The position numbers and the translations under genes are program-made. From CAYLLT01 sp964591605 (GTDB taxonomy: Bacteria; Planctomycetota; Phycisphaerae; UBA1845; PWPN01), in the NCBI GenBank assembly GCA_964591605.1, contig CAZQEN010000285.1:1-10481 (forward strand): a DNA stretch of 10,481 bases, given 5' to 3'. A model generated the notes under the pieces. It saw nothing but the letters and a program-made list of their open reading frames with translations, made no database searches and had not been told where the DNA came from. Below are positions 1-6,323 of this stretch, piece after piece (position 1 is the first letter of the stretch; each line of letters begins with the position of its first letter).

Positions 1-20
1 GACAAAGGTGGTTGTCAAGG

Positions 21-56
21 GTCTGCCGGACGTGTTGAGCGTCCAGGCACCGGCAG
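21..56. repeat. Imperfect stem-loop at the left edge
   Basis: CTGCC at 23-27 can pair with GGCAG at 52-56, and GGACG at 28-32 with CGTCC at 40-44, leaving a 7-base bulge on the right side. The 11-mer GTCTGCCGGAC at 21-31 recurs at 160-170, so this is one of several related short repeats downstream of the glycosidase gene. No coding sequence is supported here. The structure may be part of a repeat cluster rather than a terminator, since no T-run follows on either strand. Confidence 0.35.
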
Positions 57-58
57 TA

Positions 59-133
59 GAGCCCGAAGCGCAAGCGAGGGGTTCATGCAGTTGCTCACCC
101 TTCCCGCCAACCCCTCGCTTGCGCTTCGGGCTC
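59..133. repeat. 25-bp perfect inverted repeat (REP-like palindrome)
   Basis: The arm at 59-83 (GAGCCCGAAGCGCAAGCG and on) is the exact reverse complement of the arm at 109-133. All 25 positions pair, around a 25-base spacer at 84-108. The core string GCCCGAAGCGCAAGCGAGGG matches, from memory, a very abundant intergenic palindrome of planctomycete genomes. It lies 3' of the glycosidase gene, between gene ends, where REP-type elements usually sit. It could act as a bidirectional transcription terminator or mRNA stabiliser, but lacks the T-tract of a classical terminator. The structure is certain; its identity as a mobile or dispersed family is recalled knowledge. Confidence 0.85.
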
Positions 134-159
134 CATCAAAACGCCGCTAAACACTTCCC

Positions 160-188
160 GTCTGCCGGACAAGAGCTTGTCCGGGCAG
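160..188. repeat. Short stem-loop between repeats
   Basis: CGGACAA at 166-172 pairs with TTGTCCG at 177-183 around a four-base loop (GAGC). With one bulged C the pairing continues outward as CTGC with GCAG, to 162 and 188. It begins with the same 11-mer seen at 21-31. It lies on the 3' side of the minus-strand glycosidase gene, so it may help end that transcript, but no T-run supports a classical terminator. Confidence 0.4.
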
Positions 189-205
189 GTATGCACTCGT
201 CGCGG

Positions 206-254
206 GTCCGGCCCGGCAGGCCGGACCTACACCGGCCCGGCAGGCCGGACCTAC
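206..254. repeat. Two tandem copies of a 24-bp palindromic unit
   Basis: A 23-base unit (CCGGCCCGGCAGGCCGGACC followed by TAC) occurs at 208-230 and again at 232-254, identical in both, with a 24-base period. Each copy folds on itself: in copy 1, GTCCGGCC at 206-213 pairs with GGCCGGAC at 219-226 around the loop CGGCA; copy 2 makes a 6-bp version (232-237 with 243-248). This is REP-like architecture. It ends about 48 bases beyond the glycosidase stop codon and may serve as its 3' mRNA boundary. Confidence 0.75.
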
Positions 255-301
255 TCAGTGGCTCCCGAAGTCATTACCACACCCCGTGGTGTTCCGTCCG
301 C

Positions 302-2710
302 CTACCTGGGCAGTGAATACGTGAACCGGTCCTCGGGATCCAGGAAGCGCACGGCCCAGCCCACGTCGCCCATGCCCTGCTGGACCTTGACCAGCAGGAG
401 GTTCGGCCCCGCTTCGAGCGAGACCTCGACCTTGTCGGAGTCCGGCTGCAATGAGCGCTGCTGGGGGTTGCGCCAGACTTCCTTCCCGTTGATCCACACC
501 TTGACCCCATCGTCGCTGCCGAGCAGCAGGGTGTAGCGGCCGGCGCGGGGCGGCTCGACCACGCACGCCCCGTACACCACGCAGTTGTCCCTGGGGTCCA
601 GCAGGTCGTTCATCAGAATGCGTCCGCTCGGGTGGCTGAGTTTCTGCCAGCCGATCTGCTCCTGATCTCGTCCGGCGTACCTGGCCTTCGGATCGACCTG
701 CTTCTCGGGGGGATACGCGATGTCCAGCCCCTTCCCGCCCGGGCTGGCGAACGGCCCGATCACCACCCAGTCGGTGATGAGATTCTTGAAGACGGTCAAC
801 TGGAAGCAGTCCAGCGTGACCGCGCACGGCTCGCCCGCCTTCCCCAGCAGGCGGATCACGACGGGGTTGTCCCCCTTGCGCAGATGTGCCCACTTGTCGA
901 CCTTCCGGCCGTCGGCCAGCATTTCGAACGCATGGCCCTCCTCGCCGCGCAGCGGGTGGACCGTGATGCGGTACCGGTCATCGCTGTCGGCGGGGAGATT
1001 GAACGTGAACGTGTCGCCGGCCCGCCCGGACAGCTTCACGCCGCGCCCGCGCGACAGTTCCTGCGGGAGCTTCTCGTCATCCACGATGGCCAGGTTCTTC
1101 TGCTCTCCCGCGACGTGGTCTTCGGCCTCCAGGGCGTCGGGCACGACGTAGCCGCGGGGGACGCGGTCGGCCGCGGCCGTCCCGGTAAAGAAATCGCTCC
1201 CGCCGGGAAGCTGGTACCAGTACGCGACGGAATAGTAGTCGTTTTTGGTCTTTTCCCGCGGCAGGCCGGCGTAGTTCTCGATGGTCATGCGGATCGAGCG
1301 GTAGAAGGGAATGTTGTCGCCCAGGTGCCAGCGGTAGCACCCCTGCATCCGTTCGACGCGCTTCTGCGGGTGGCCGTGCGAGGGGTTCACGAAGTGCTGG
1401 ATGCCCCAGGCGTCGCCGAAGTAATCCTCCGAGCCGGTGCCATACCACGACGGGAACTTCTCGCCGTCCACCCACACTTTTTCATCCCCCTCGCCCCACC
1501 AGCCGCCGTGAATGTTGTCGGGGAACAGGGCGATGCCCACCAGCTTGCCCGTCCCCGCGGCTTCGAGCAGCGGATAGTCGAAGCTCGTTGACTCTTTTTC
1601 CTGGCGGTAGCGGGCGTGGAAGCGGGCCCAGTCCTCGGGAATCTCCCGTTTCTCGTCCGCCAGCGAGGCCATGACCTGGACCGGCTCTTTGCCCTCGTTC
1701 ACAATGACGATCCGGGCCGATTGGCGGAACGGCATGGGAAAGCGGCAGTAGTTGAAGGTTTCGGTGATCCCCATCGGGTACGACCGGTAAGGTACGTCCT
1801 TGGGCTCGCCGAAGAAGTCGCCGATCGGGCAGTCGATCGCCGGTCGCTCCTGGCCGTCCCAGTACGCCCGCAGCAGGACCTTGCGGGTGGCCCACTTCTC
1901 CACCGAGCGGATCTTGGCGTAGAACGCGCGGATCACCCCTGCCCCCGACCGCTCCAGGAGGACGTGGCTCTGTCCGGGCTGCAGCTCTTTGGTGCCCAGC
2001 AGCACGTCCCCGGGCAGCGGCGGCGAGGCCCAGAGCCGGCCGGCCTCGTCGAGCGCCCGGCGGTCTGCGTCGCTCAGGGGGAGCTTGAAGCTCTCGACCT
2101 CCCAGTCCCTGGGGAAGGTGCGGTAGTCGATGATGTAGTAATGCCCCGGCGTATAGGGGTTGCCCTTCTTATCGATCCCCACGGTGGTGATGCGGCAGCT
2201 CCTGGCGAAGGGAATCGGCAGATAGCAGTCCGACGCCGACTCGTGGCTCTTCGGATCGCGGGCCCACACGAAGGGCGGGATGAAGGGCGGCGTGTGGCTG
2301 CGGAACAGCCCGGAAAAGTCCGTCTCGAACGTGGGTTTCGTGTCGCCGTCGAGGTAGAAGCGGATGGTCCCCTGCGGATTGGCCGACCAGATGCGGAAGA
2401 TGCACCCGGGCCCCTCCATCTCCGCCATCACGCCTTCCTTCGTTTCGGGATCGATGCGCAGGTACTTGCCCGCGTCGCCGTTGGCCTCCCAGTCGATGAG
2501 TGCTCCCGTTGCTTCGTCGACGCGGCTCTGGCGGTCGTAGCTGCTGAACTGCCGGCAGGCCACGCCGGGCTCGATGACCGGCAGCCTGTCGAGGTCGGTC
2601 AGGTGGGCGAGCAGGTCGGCGTAGGTGAGCCTGCGGCCGGCGTCGGCGGCGCTTGTCAGGGCCCCAAGGGAGATGATCGCGAGCAGGTTCGTCGTCGTGG
2701 TGAGTCGCAT
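302..2710 (-). CDS. Secreted GH172-family (DUF2961) glycoside hydrolase with C-terminal PA14-like module
   Basis: This 802-residue protein starts with a signal peptide (about residues 1-24: charged RL, hydrophobic stretch, cut near ADA-G). Residues about 50-505 resemble DUF2961, now GH172. Typical strings are IRFYLDGDTKPTFETDF (115-131), WGEGDEKVWVDGE (405-417) and GTGSEDYFGDAWG (424-436). Characterised GH172 enzymes act on alpha-D-fructofuranosyl or D-arabinofuranosyl linkages using glutamates; Glu428 in the SEDYF motif is a plausible catalytic residue. Residues about 560-640 look like a beta-sandwich. Residues 645-800 look like a PA14/carbohydrate-binding type module, with SDDGVKVWINGKEVW at 732-746. 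The start is supported by GGAGG at 2715-2719, four bases upstream of the ATG. It is likely exported to degrade furanoside-containing glycans. The exact substrate cannot be told. It probably has its own promoter. Confidence 0.88.
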   Translation of the reverse strand: MRLTTTTNLLAIISLGALTSAADAGRRLTYADLLAHLTDLDRLPVIEPGVACRQFSSYDRQSRVDEATGALIDWEANGDAGKYLRIDPETKEGVMAEMEGPGCIFRIWSANPQGTIRFYLDGDTKPTFETDFSGLFRSHTPPFIPPFVWARDPKSHESASDCYLPIPFARSCRITTVGIDKKGNPYTPGHYYIIDYRTFPRDWEVESFKLPLSDADRRALDEAGRLWASPPLPGDVLLGTKELQPGQSHVLLERSGAGVIRAFYAKIRSVEKWATRKVLLRAYWDGQERPAIDCPIGDFFGEPKDVPYRSYPMGITETFNYCRFPMPFRQSARIVIVNEGKEPVQVMASLADEKREIPEDWARFHARYRQEKESTSFDYPLLEAAGTGKLVGIALFPDNIHGGWWGEGDEKVWVDGEKFPSWYGTGSEDYFGDAWGIQHFVNPSHGHPQKRVERMQGCYRWHLGDNIPFYRSIRMTIENYAGLPREKTKNDYYSVAYWYQLPGGSDFFTGTAAADRVPRGYVVPDALEAEDHVAGEQKNLAIVDDEKLPQELSRGRGVKLSGRAGDTFTFNLPADSDDRYRITVHPLRGEEGHAFEMLADGRKVDKWAHLRKGDNPVVIRLLGKAGEPCAVTLDCFQLTVFKNLITDWVVIGPFASPGGKGLDIAYPPEKQVDPKARYAGRDQEQIGWQKLSHPSGRILMNDLLDPRDNCVVYGACVVEPPRAGRYTLLLGSDDGVKVWINGKEVWRNPQQRSLQPDSDKVEVSLEAGPNLLLVKVQQGMGDVGWAVRFLDPEDRFTYSLPR

Positions 2711-2766
2711 GGTGCCTCCAGCGTTTCAGGATGCCCGCCGGGCGCGGCCGGCTGCATGATTGTGGA

Positions 2767-2784
2767 CTCCGCTTCCGTGCGGAG
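2767..2784. promoter_or_regulatory. Stem-loop at the glycosidase transcription start / downstream of lgt
   Basis: CTCCGC at 2767-2772 pairs perfectly with GCGGAG at 2779-2784 around a six-base loop. It lies immediately downstream (minus strand) of the proposed -10 box of the glycosidase gene, where an operator could sit. It also lies 43-60 bases past the lgt stop, where it could weakly terminate lgt transcripts. No T-run follows, so the role is open. Confidence 0.3.
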
Positions 2785-2785
2785 C

Positions 2786-2814
2786 AGTATAGAACGGGCG
2801 AAGGAAGCCGCCAA
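2786..2814 (-). promoter_or_regulatory. Probable sigma-70-type promoter of the GH172 gene
   Basis: On the minus strand, TTGGCG (2814-2809; 4 of 6 match to TTGACA) is separated by 17 bases from TATACT (2791-2786; 5 of 6 match to TATAAT). Transcription would start near 2779, giving a leader of about 70 bases before the ATG at 2710. This implies the glycosidase can be expressed separately from panC-lgt, although the gap is only 116 bases and read-through is possible. Confidence 0.45.
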
Positions 2815-2826
2815 GGCGGGGGGATG

Positions 2827-3912
2827 TTACTTGCGTTTTCCGCTGTTCGATTTCCGGGCGGCCGCGGTCGCCGGCTGCGCGGCGGCCCACGGCGACACAT
2901 ACGGCACGGCCCGCGGGGAGCGCAGCGGCCCCCGCCGGATGAGGATCATCATCGCCACTCCGAGGGCCAGCAGCAGCAGGCTCACGAACTGCGAGATCGT
3001 CAGGCCGGCCGTATCGTGCGGATTGTCGATCCGGATGGTCTCCTCGACGATCCGGGTGAGCGGATAGAGCATCAGCAGCAGCGCGAACACCATGCCGTGA
3101 CGCTTCCGCCGGTAAAAGTATGCATTCAGCAGGATGGCCAGCAGGATGCCGTCGAGCGACGAGTAGAGCTGCGCCGGATGGAGCAGCCGCGAGTGGTGCT
3201 CGGGCATCGCGATCATCTGCTGAAGCCGGGCCGGGTCGGTCCGCATCGAGCGGGCCACCGTCAGCACCTCCGGCACGCCAGCCGCGCTCAGCCTGGGCTC
3301 CTCGACCGCCTTGTCGATCCATTCTCTGGGCAGGGGATACGCGTCGCCGTTGAACCGGACGTAGAGCAGTTCCGCGGGAACGGTGATCTGACGGTCCTCC
3401 CACTCGCGCACGAAGGCCGAGCTCCCGTAGGGGAAGCGCACGCCGAGGGGGAACTCCGCCGGGCACGGCCCGCCCCAGCAGCAGCCGTTCAGAAAGCACC
3501 CGATCCGGGCCATCGCCATCCCGAACATGATCGAGGGCGCGGCGATGTCCGCGTACAGCCGGAACGAGATCCGCCTGGCCAGCAGGTACACCGTCCCAGC
3601 CAGAAAAGCCCCGATGAACCCACCATAAAACTCCAAACCGCCCGCGGTGATGTTGACCGCCGCCCACAGCCCCCGCCCCGCGAAGTGGTCGTCCCAGTAG
3701 TGCAGGACGTAAAAGAGCCGCGCCCCCACGACGCTGGCCAGCAGGCAGACGAAGGCGAGGTTGATGATCGCGTCGGGGTCGGCCTTGACCCGGGCCGCCC
3801 GCCGCGCCGCCCACCACGTACCCCCCAGGAACCCGATCATGAGCATCAGGCCGTAGCCCCGGATCGGAATCGTCCACCAGATCAGCGGCAGGTCAAACAG
3901 CGTCGGTCGCAT
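2827..3912 (-). CDS. lgt: Prolipoprotein diacylglyceryl transferase (Lgt)
   Basis: This inner-membrane enzyme transfers diacylglyceryl from phosphatidylglycerol to the lipobox cysteine of prolipoproteins, the first step of lipoprotein maturation. The 361 residues contain several hydrophobic segments and the family motifs: RGYGLMLMIGF (18-28), GGLEFYGGFIG (91-101), the Lgt signature RIGCFLNGCCWGG (136-148), LHPAQLY (244-250) and TRIVEETIRID (286-296). The protein is longer than the roughly 260-290 residues usual for the family. The excess is mainly a hydrophilic stretch between about residues 150 and 240 and a basic C-terminal tail (about 327-361). At the position of E. coli His103 there is Tyr96 (FYGG instead of FHGG), a substitution I recall from many other Lgt proteins. 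The ATG is preceded by GAAGG. The gene lies 66 bases after panC on the same strand, so co-transcription is likely. Confidence 0.93.
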   Translation of the reverse strand: MRPTLFDLPLIWWTIPIRGYGLMLMIGFLGGTWWAARRAARVKADPDAIINLAFVCLLASVVGARLFYVLHYWDDHFAGRGLWAAVNITAGGLEFYGGFIGAFLAGTVYLLARRISFRLYADIAAPSIMFGMAMARIGCFLNGCCWGGPCPAEFPLGVRFPYGSSAFVREWEDRQITVPAELLYVRFNGDAYPLPREWIDKAVEEPRLSAAGVPEVLTVARSMRTDPARLQQMIAMPEHHSRLLHPAQLYSSLDGILLAILLNAYFYRRKRHGMVFALLLMLYPLTRIVEETIRIDNPHDTAGLTISQFVSLLLLALGVAMMILIRRGPLRSPRAVPYVSPWAAAQPATAAARKSNSGKRK

Positions 3913-3932
3913 GAAAACCTTCGTCGGTGTGG

Positions 3933-3951
3933 CACCGGCGCCCTGCCGGTG
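3933..3951. repeat. Hairpin in the panC-lgt gap
   Basis: CACCGGC (3933-3939) and GCCGGTG (3945-3951) form a perfect 7-bp stem with a five-base loop. It sits inside the 66-base spacer between panC and lgt, 21 bases before the lgt start. There is no T-run after it in the direction of transcription. It is more likely a small palindromic repeat, an attenuating structure or an mRNA processing site than a full terminator. Confidence 0.5.
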
Positions 3952-3978
3952 GAATCCCTCGCCCGCAACGGGGACAGA

Positions 3979-4845
3979 CTACTTCGGACGCTCCGCCGCG
4001 TCCACGAGCACATTGTCGATCAGTCTGGTCGAACCGATCCGCACGGCCAGCGCCAGCACGCATCGCCCCTCGATGCGGACCCTGGGCGTCAGATGGTCGG
4101 CATCGACCGCCTCGATATAATCAATCCGGCACGGCCCGGCGGCCTCGATCCGCCGGCGGATCTCGCGGATCAGGGCATCGGCATCCGATTCGCCGGCCGA
4201 CACCCGGTCGCGCGCCCAGAACAGGGCGGCCGACAACGACCGGGCCTGCTCGCGCTCCGCCGGCGACAGATAGGCGTTCCGGCTCGAGAGGGCCACGCCG
4301 TCCGGCTCGCGGACCGTCGGACATACGACGATGCGGACGGGCCAGTTCAGGTCCCGCACCATCCGCTGGATGATCACCGCCTGCTGGTAGTCCTTCTGCC
4401 CGAAGTACGCGGCGTCGGGCTGGACGATGTTCAGCAGCTTGGCCACCACCGTGGTCACGCCGTCAAAGTGCCCGGGGCGGTGGGGCCCGCAGAGCCCCGC
4501 CGTCAGCCGCGAAACCAGGACTTTGGTGAACGACCCGGGCGGGTACATGGCGTCCACGTCCGGGCAGAACACCACGTCCACGCGTTCCCGCTCGCAACCG
4601 GCCAGATCGGCCTCGATCGGGCGGGGGTATCGCTGGAAATCCTCATTGGGCCCGAACTGGGTCGGATTCACGAAAATCGAGACCACGACCACGTCAGATT
4701 CGGCCCGGGCGGTCCGAATCAGGGCATAATGGCCCTCGTGGAGGGCCCCCATGGTGGGCACAAAGCCGATTTGCTGCCCGGCCCGCCGGAGCGGCGCCAG
4801 GAATGCCCGAAGACCGTCAATCGTATCTAACTTTTTCACTGACAA
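3979..4845 (-). CDS. panC: Pantothenate synthetase (pantoate--beta-alanine ligase, PanC)
   Basis: This cytoplasmic enzyme condenses (R)-pantoate with beta-alanine using ATP, via a pantoyl-adenylate intermediate, making pantothenate for coenzyme A synthesis. The 288 residues match the usual family length. All landmark motifs are present: FVPTMGALHEGH (28-39, HIGH-type nucleotide-binding motif), FVNPTQF (58-64), PGHFDGV (124-130), FGQKDYQQ (148-155) and ALSSRNAYLS (185-194, KMSKS-like). The first codon is TTG at 4845. A GTG two codons downstream (4839) is an alternative, and neither has a clear Shine-Dalgarno sequence. It is the first gene of a leftward unit with lgt, and is divergent from the sigma factor gene. 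No panB or panD neighbour is visible in this window. Confidence 0.96.
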   Translation of the reverse strand: MSVKKLDTIDGLRAFLAPLRRAGQQIGFVPTMGALHEGHYALIRTARAESDVVVVSIFVNPTQFGPNEDFQRYPRPIEADLAGCERERVDVVFCPDVDAMYPPGSFTKVLVSRLTAGLCGPHRPGHFDGVTTVVAKLLNIVQPDAAYFGQKDYQQAVIIQRMVRDLNWPVRIVVCPTVREPDGVALSSRNAYLSPAEREQARSLSAALFWARDRVSAGESDADALIREIRRRIEAAGPCRIDYIEAVDADHLTPRVRIEGRCVLALAVRIGSTRLIDNVLVDAAERPK

Positions 4846-4880
4846 GGGTCTAAGTATGCCATACCCCGGCTATCCGTGCC

Positions 4881-4910
4881 ATCATAGCATCGGTCCCGTT
4901 TGGTTGACAG
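4881..4910 (-). promoter_or_regulatory. Probable panC promoter (minus strand)
   Basis: On the minus strand, CTGTCA (4910-4905; 4 of 6 to consensus) lies 18 bases from TATGAT (4886-4881; 5 of 6 to consensus). The predicted start near 4874 leaves a leader of about 29 bases before the TTG start. Its -35 overlaps the -35 of the divergent sigma-factor promoter. An 11-base dyad (GTATG-C-CATAC, 4854-4864) lies in the leader and could be an operator, though it is too short to be sure. Confidence 0.45.
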
Positions 4911-4931
4911 CCACCCGGTGCGACCCATAAT
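4904..4931 (+). promoter_or_regulatory. Sigma-70-type promoter of the ECF sigma operon
   Basis: A perfect TTGACA at 4904-4909 is followed after 16 bases by CATAAT at 4926-4931 (5 of 6 to consensus). This is the best promoter match seen in the window. Transcription would begin near 4938, giving a leader of about 45-57 bases. The sigma gene thus appears to be read by the housekeeping RNA polymerase. I did not find an obvious ECF-type self-promoter. Confidence 0.65.
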
Positions 4932-4982
4932 CTGGCCGGCACCGCGACGCTCCACCAGTCTCTAACCGAACCCAACGCGGCA

Positions 4983-5606
4983 GTGTCTATACCAATGACG
5001 CAGTCCAAGGAGCCGCTGTTCACGGAGGAATCGGGCGCTCGCGACGCCGGCCTGGTGGCCCAGGTGCTTGCGGGCCAGACCGCTGCGTTCGAGCGGCTCG
5101 TGAGCATTTACGAGAGGCCGGCCATCGCGACGGCCTACCGTCTGCTCGGGAACAGCGACGATGCCCGTGATGTCGTTCAGGACGCATTTCTACGGGCATT
5201 CAAATCGCTGAGCCGCCTGAAGGAGCCGACCCGTTTCGGCCCGTGGCTCCTGAGGATCGTGAGCAACCTCTCGCTGAACGCCCGCCGGGGCCGCCGGACG
5301 CAGGTCGTCCGCCTCGACGAGCAGCGGGGGACGGAGGGTACGACCACGGGAGAGGGTGAGCCGGTCGTTTCGGCCTTCACCCCCGACCGGCACGCGGAAA
5401 GCCGGGAGCTTCAGGAGGCCCTGGACGCCGCCCTGGCCCGGCTGCCCGAAAAGCAGCGAATGGCCCTGGTTCTGTTTACCATAGAGGGATGGGCCCAGAA
5501 GGACATCGCGGAGTTGCTCAAATGCAGCCTGGAGACGGTGAAATGGAGCGTTTTTCAGGCGAGAAAACGGTTGAAGGAGATGCTGGGCGAACAGTTGATG
5601 GAGTAA
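4983..5606 (+). CDS. RNA polymerase ECF-family sigma factor (sigma-70 family)
   Basis: This 207-residue protein has the two-domain ECF layout. The sigma-2 region (about 32-100) includes the core-binding and -10-recognition helices, with the characteristic DDARDVVQDAFLRAFKSL (59-76). The sigma-4 region (about 143-200) includes LPEKQRMALVLF and a helix-turn-helix ending in SLETVKWSVFQARKRL (182-197). The linker (about 105-140) is rich in Gly, Thr and Arg, with no extra domain. It would direct RNA polymerase to a stress or envelope regulon. The first codon may be GTG (4983) or the ATG at 4995; neither has a convincing Shine-Dalgarno sequence, and the downstream ATG keeps the whole sigma-2 region. 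It is followed after 60 bases by a membrane anti-sigma gene. Confidence 0.93.
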   Translation: MSIPMTQSKEPLFTEESGARDAGLVAQVLAGQTAAFERLVSIYERPAIATAYRLLGNSDDARDVVQDAFLRAFKSLSRLKEPTRFGPWLLRIVSNLSLNARRGRRTQVVRLDEQRGTEGTTTGEGEPVVSAFTPDRHAESRELQEALDAALARLPEKQRMALVLFTIEGWAQKDIAELLKCSLETVKWSVFQARKRLKEMLGEQLME

Positions 5607-5666
5607 AGGAGTTCGTGGCGGGTTGAATGATGAGCCGCCGTCCGATCACCACGGACCAGTGATGTT

Positions 5667-6314
5667 ATGAACCGGATGACCGAACAAGATGAGTTCCTCC
5701 TGAGCCAGTTGCTCGACGGTGATCTGCCGGGCGCGGAAGCGGACGCCCTTCGTGCCCGCATCGCCCGGGAGCCGCAGCTTCGGGCAGAGTTTGAGAGCCT
5801 GCAGCGTCTCAACGGCCTGCTGCTGGCGCAGCGGCCGCTCCAGCCCCGCCTCGATTACGGCGGGCTTCGAGCGGACATCATGGACGCGGTCCACGCGAGC
5901 CGTCGGCCCAGCATCATCCGCTTCCCGCTCTGGACGTGGGCGGCCGGGGCGGTGGCCGCGGCGGCGGCGGTGGCCCTGGTGTTCTGGGTGTCTGCCCCCG
6001 CGTCCCGAACCACCCCGACCACGCCCGGTCCGGCGTTCGTCGAGAAACCGGCCGCTCCGACCGAGGTCGTGCCCGGGCGCCAGGAGCCGTCCGCACCGCC
6101 GCGCGGTACCATGCTGGTGCAGTTCAATCGTCCGCGGGCCGGTTCCGCTCAGGCGTCGCCGCTGAAGGTCGATTACGTCCGGTCGGATCAGTTGGCCAGT
6201 GAAATGAGTGCCCGCGACCAGGAGCGTCGCAGCCGGCCGACCTGGCACACCTATGTCGCCCAGCGGGCCCGAAAGCCGGCTGCGCCCGCGAGCCCGTTCG
6301 ATCTGCCGCTGTAA
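5667..6314 (+). CDS. Single-pass membrane anti-sigma factor-like protein
   Basis: This is a 215-residue protein. The cytoplasmic N-terminal part (1-86) opens with EFLLSQLLDGDLPGAEADAL, the pattern of anti-sigma N-terminal domains of planctomycete type, followed by a helix containing REPQLRAEFESLQRLNGLL. It lacks the His-Cys-Cys zinc motif of ZAS-type anti-sigma factors. One transmembrane segment spans about 88-109 (LWTWAAGAVAAAAAVALVFW and on). After it comes a Pro/Thr/Ala-rich periplasmic part without a recognised domain. It directly follows the sigma gene and precedes an exported STN-like protein with a short gap, so it probably sequesters that sigma factor until an envelope signal arrives. 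The start at 5667 has a weak ribosome site; an ATG at 5676 is possible. The role is inferred from layout and N-terminal pattern. Confidence 0.75.
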   Translation: MNRMTEQDEFLLSQLLDGDLPGAEADALRARIAREPQLRAEFESLQRLNGLLLAQRPLQPRLDYGGLRADIMDAVHASRRPSIIRFPLWTWAAGAVAAAAAVALVFWVSAPASRTTPTTPGPAFVEKPAAPTEVVPGRQEPSAPPRGTMLVQFNRPRAGSAQASPLKVDYVRSDQLASEMSARDQERRSRPTWHTYVAQRARKPAAPASPFDLPL

Positions 6315-6323
6315 GAGGTGCCC

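Noticed and set aside
59..254. A possible CRISPR array made by the repeats at the left end
   Set aside because: The repeats are different palindromes and one two-copy tandem unit with a one-base gap. There are no regularly spaced repeats with unique spacers and no cas gene.
1616..3067. A 483-codon plus-strand open frame opposite the glycosidase gene
   Set aside because: Same shadow effect: biased composition, no ribosome site, and it crosses the start region of the real gene.
2731..4830. A 699-codon open frame on the plus strand opposite lgt and panC
   Set aside because: It is antisense to two genes with complete family motifs. Its translation is Arg/Pro/Gly/His-rich with no domain, as expected for the shadow frame of high-GC coding DNA.
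5627..5662. An 11-codon reading frame (MMSRRPITTDQ) between the sigma and anti-sigma genes
   Set aside because: The nearest AAGGAG is 15 bases upstream, which is too far, and nothing marks the peptide as functional.
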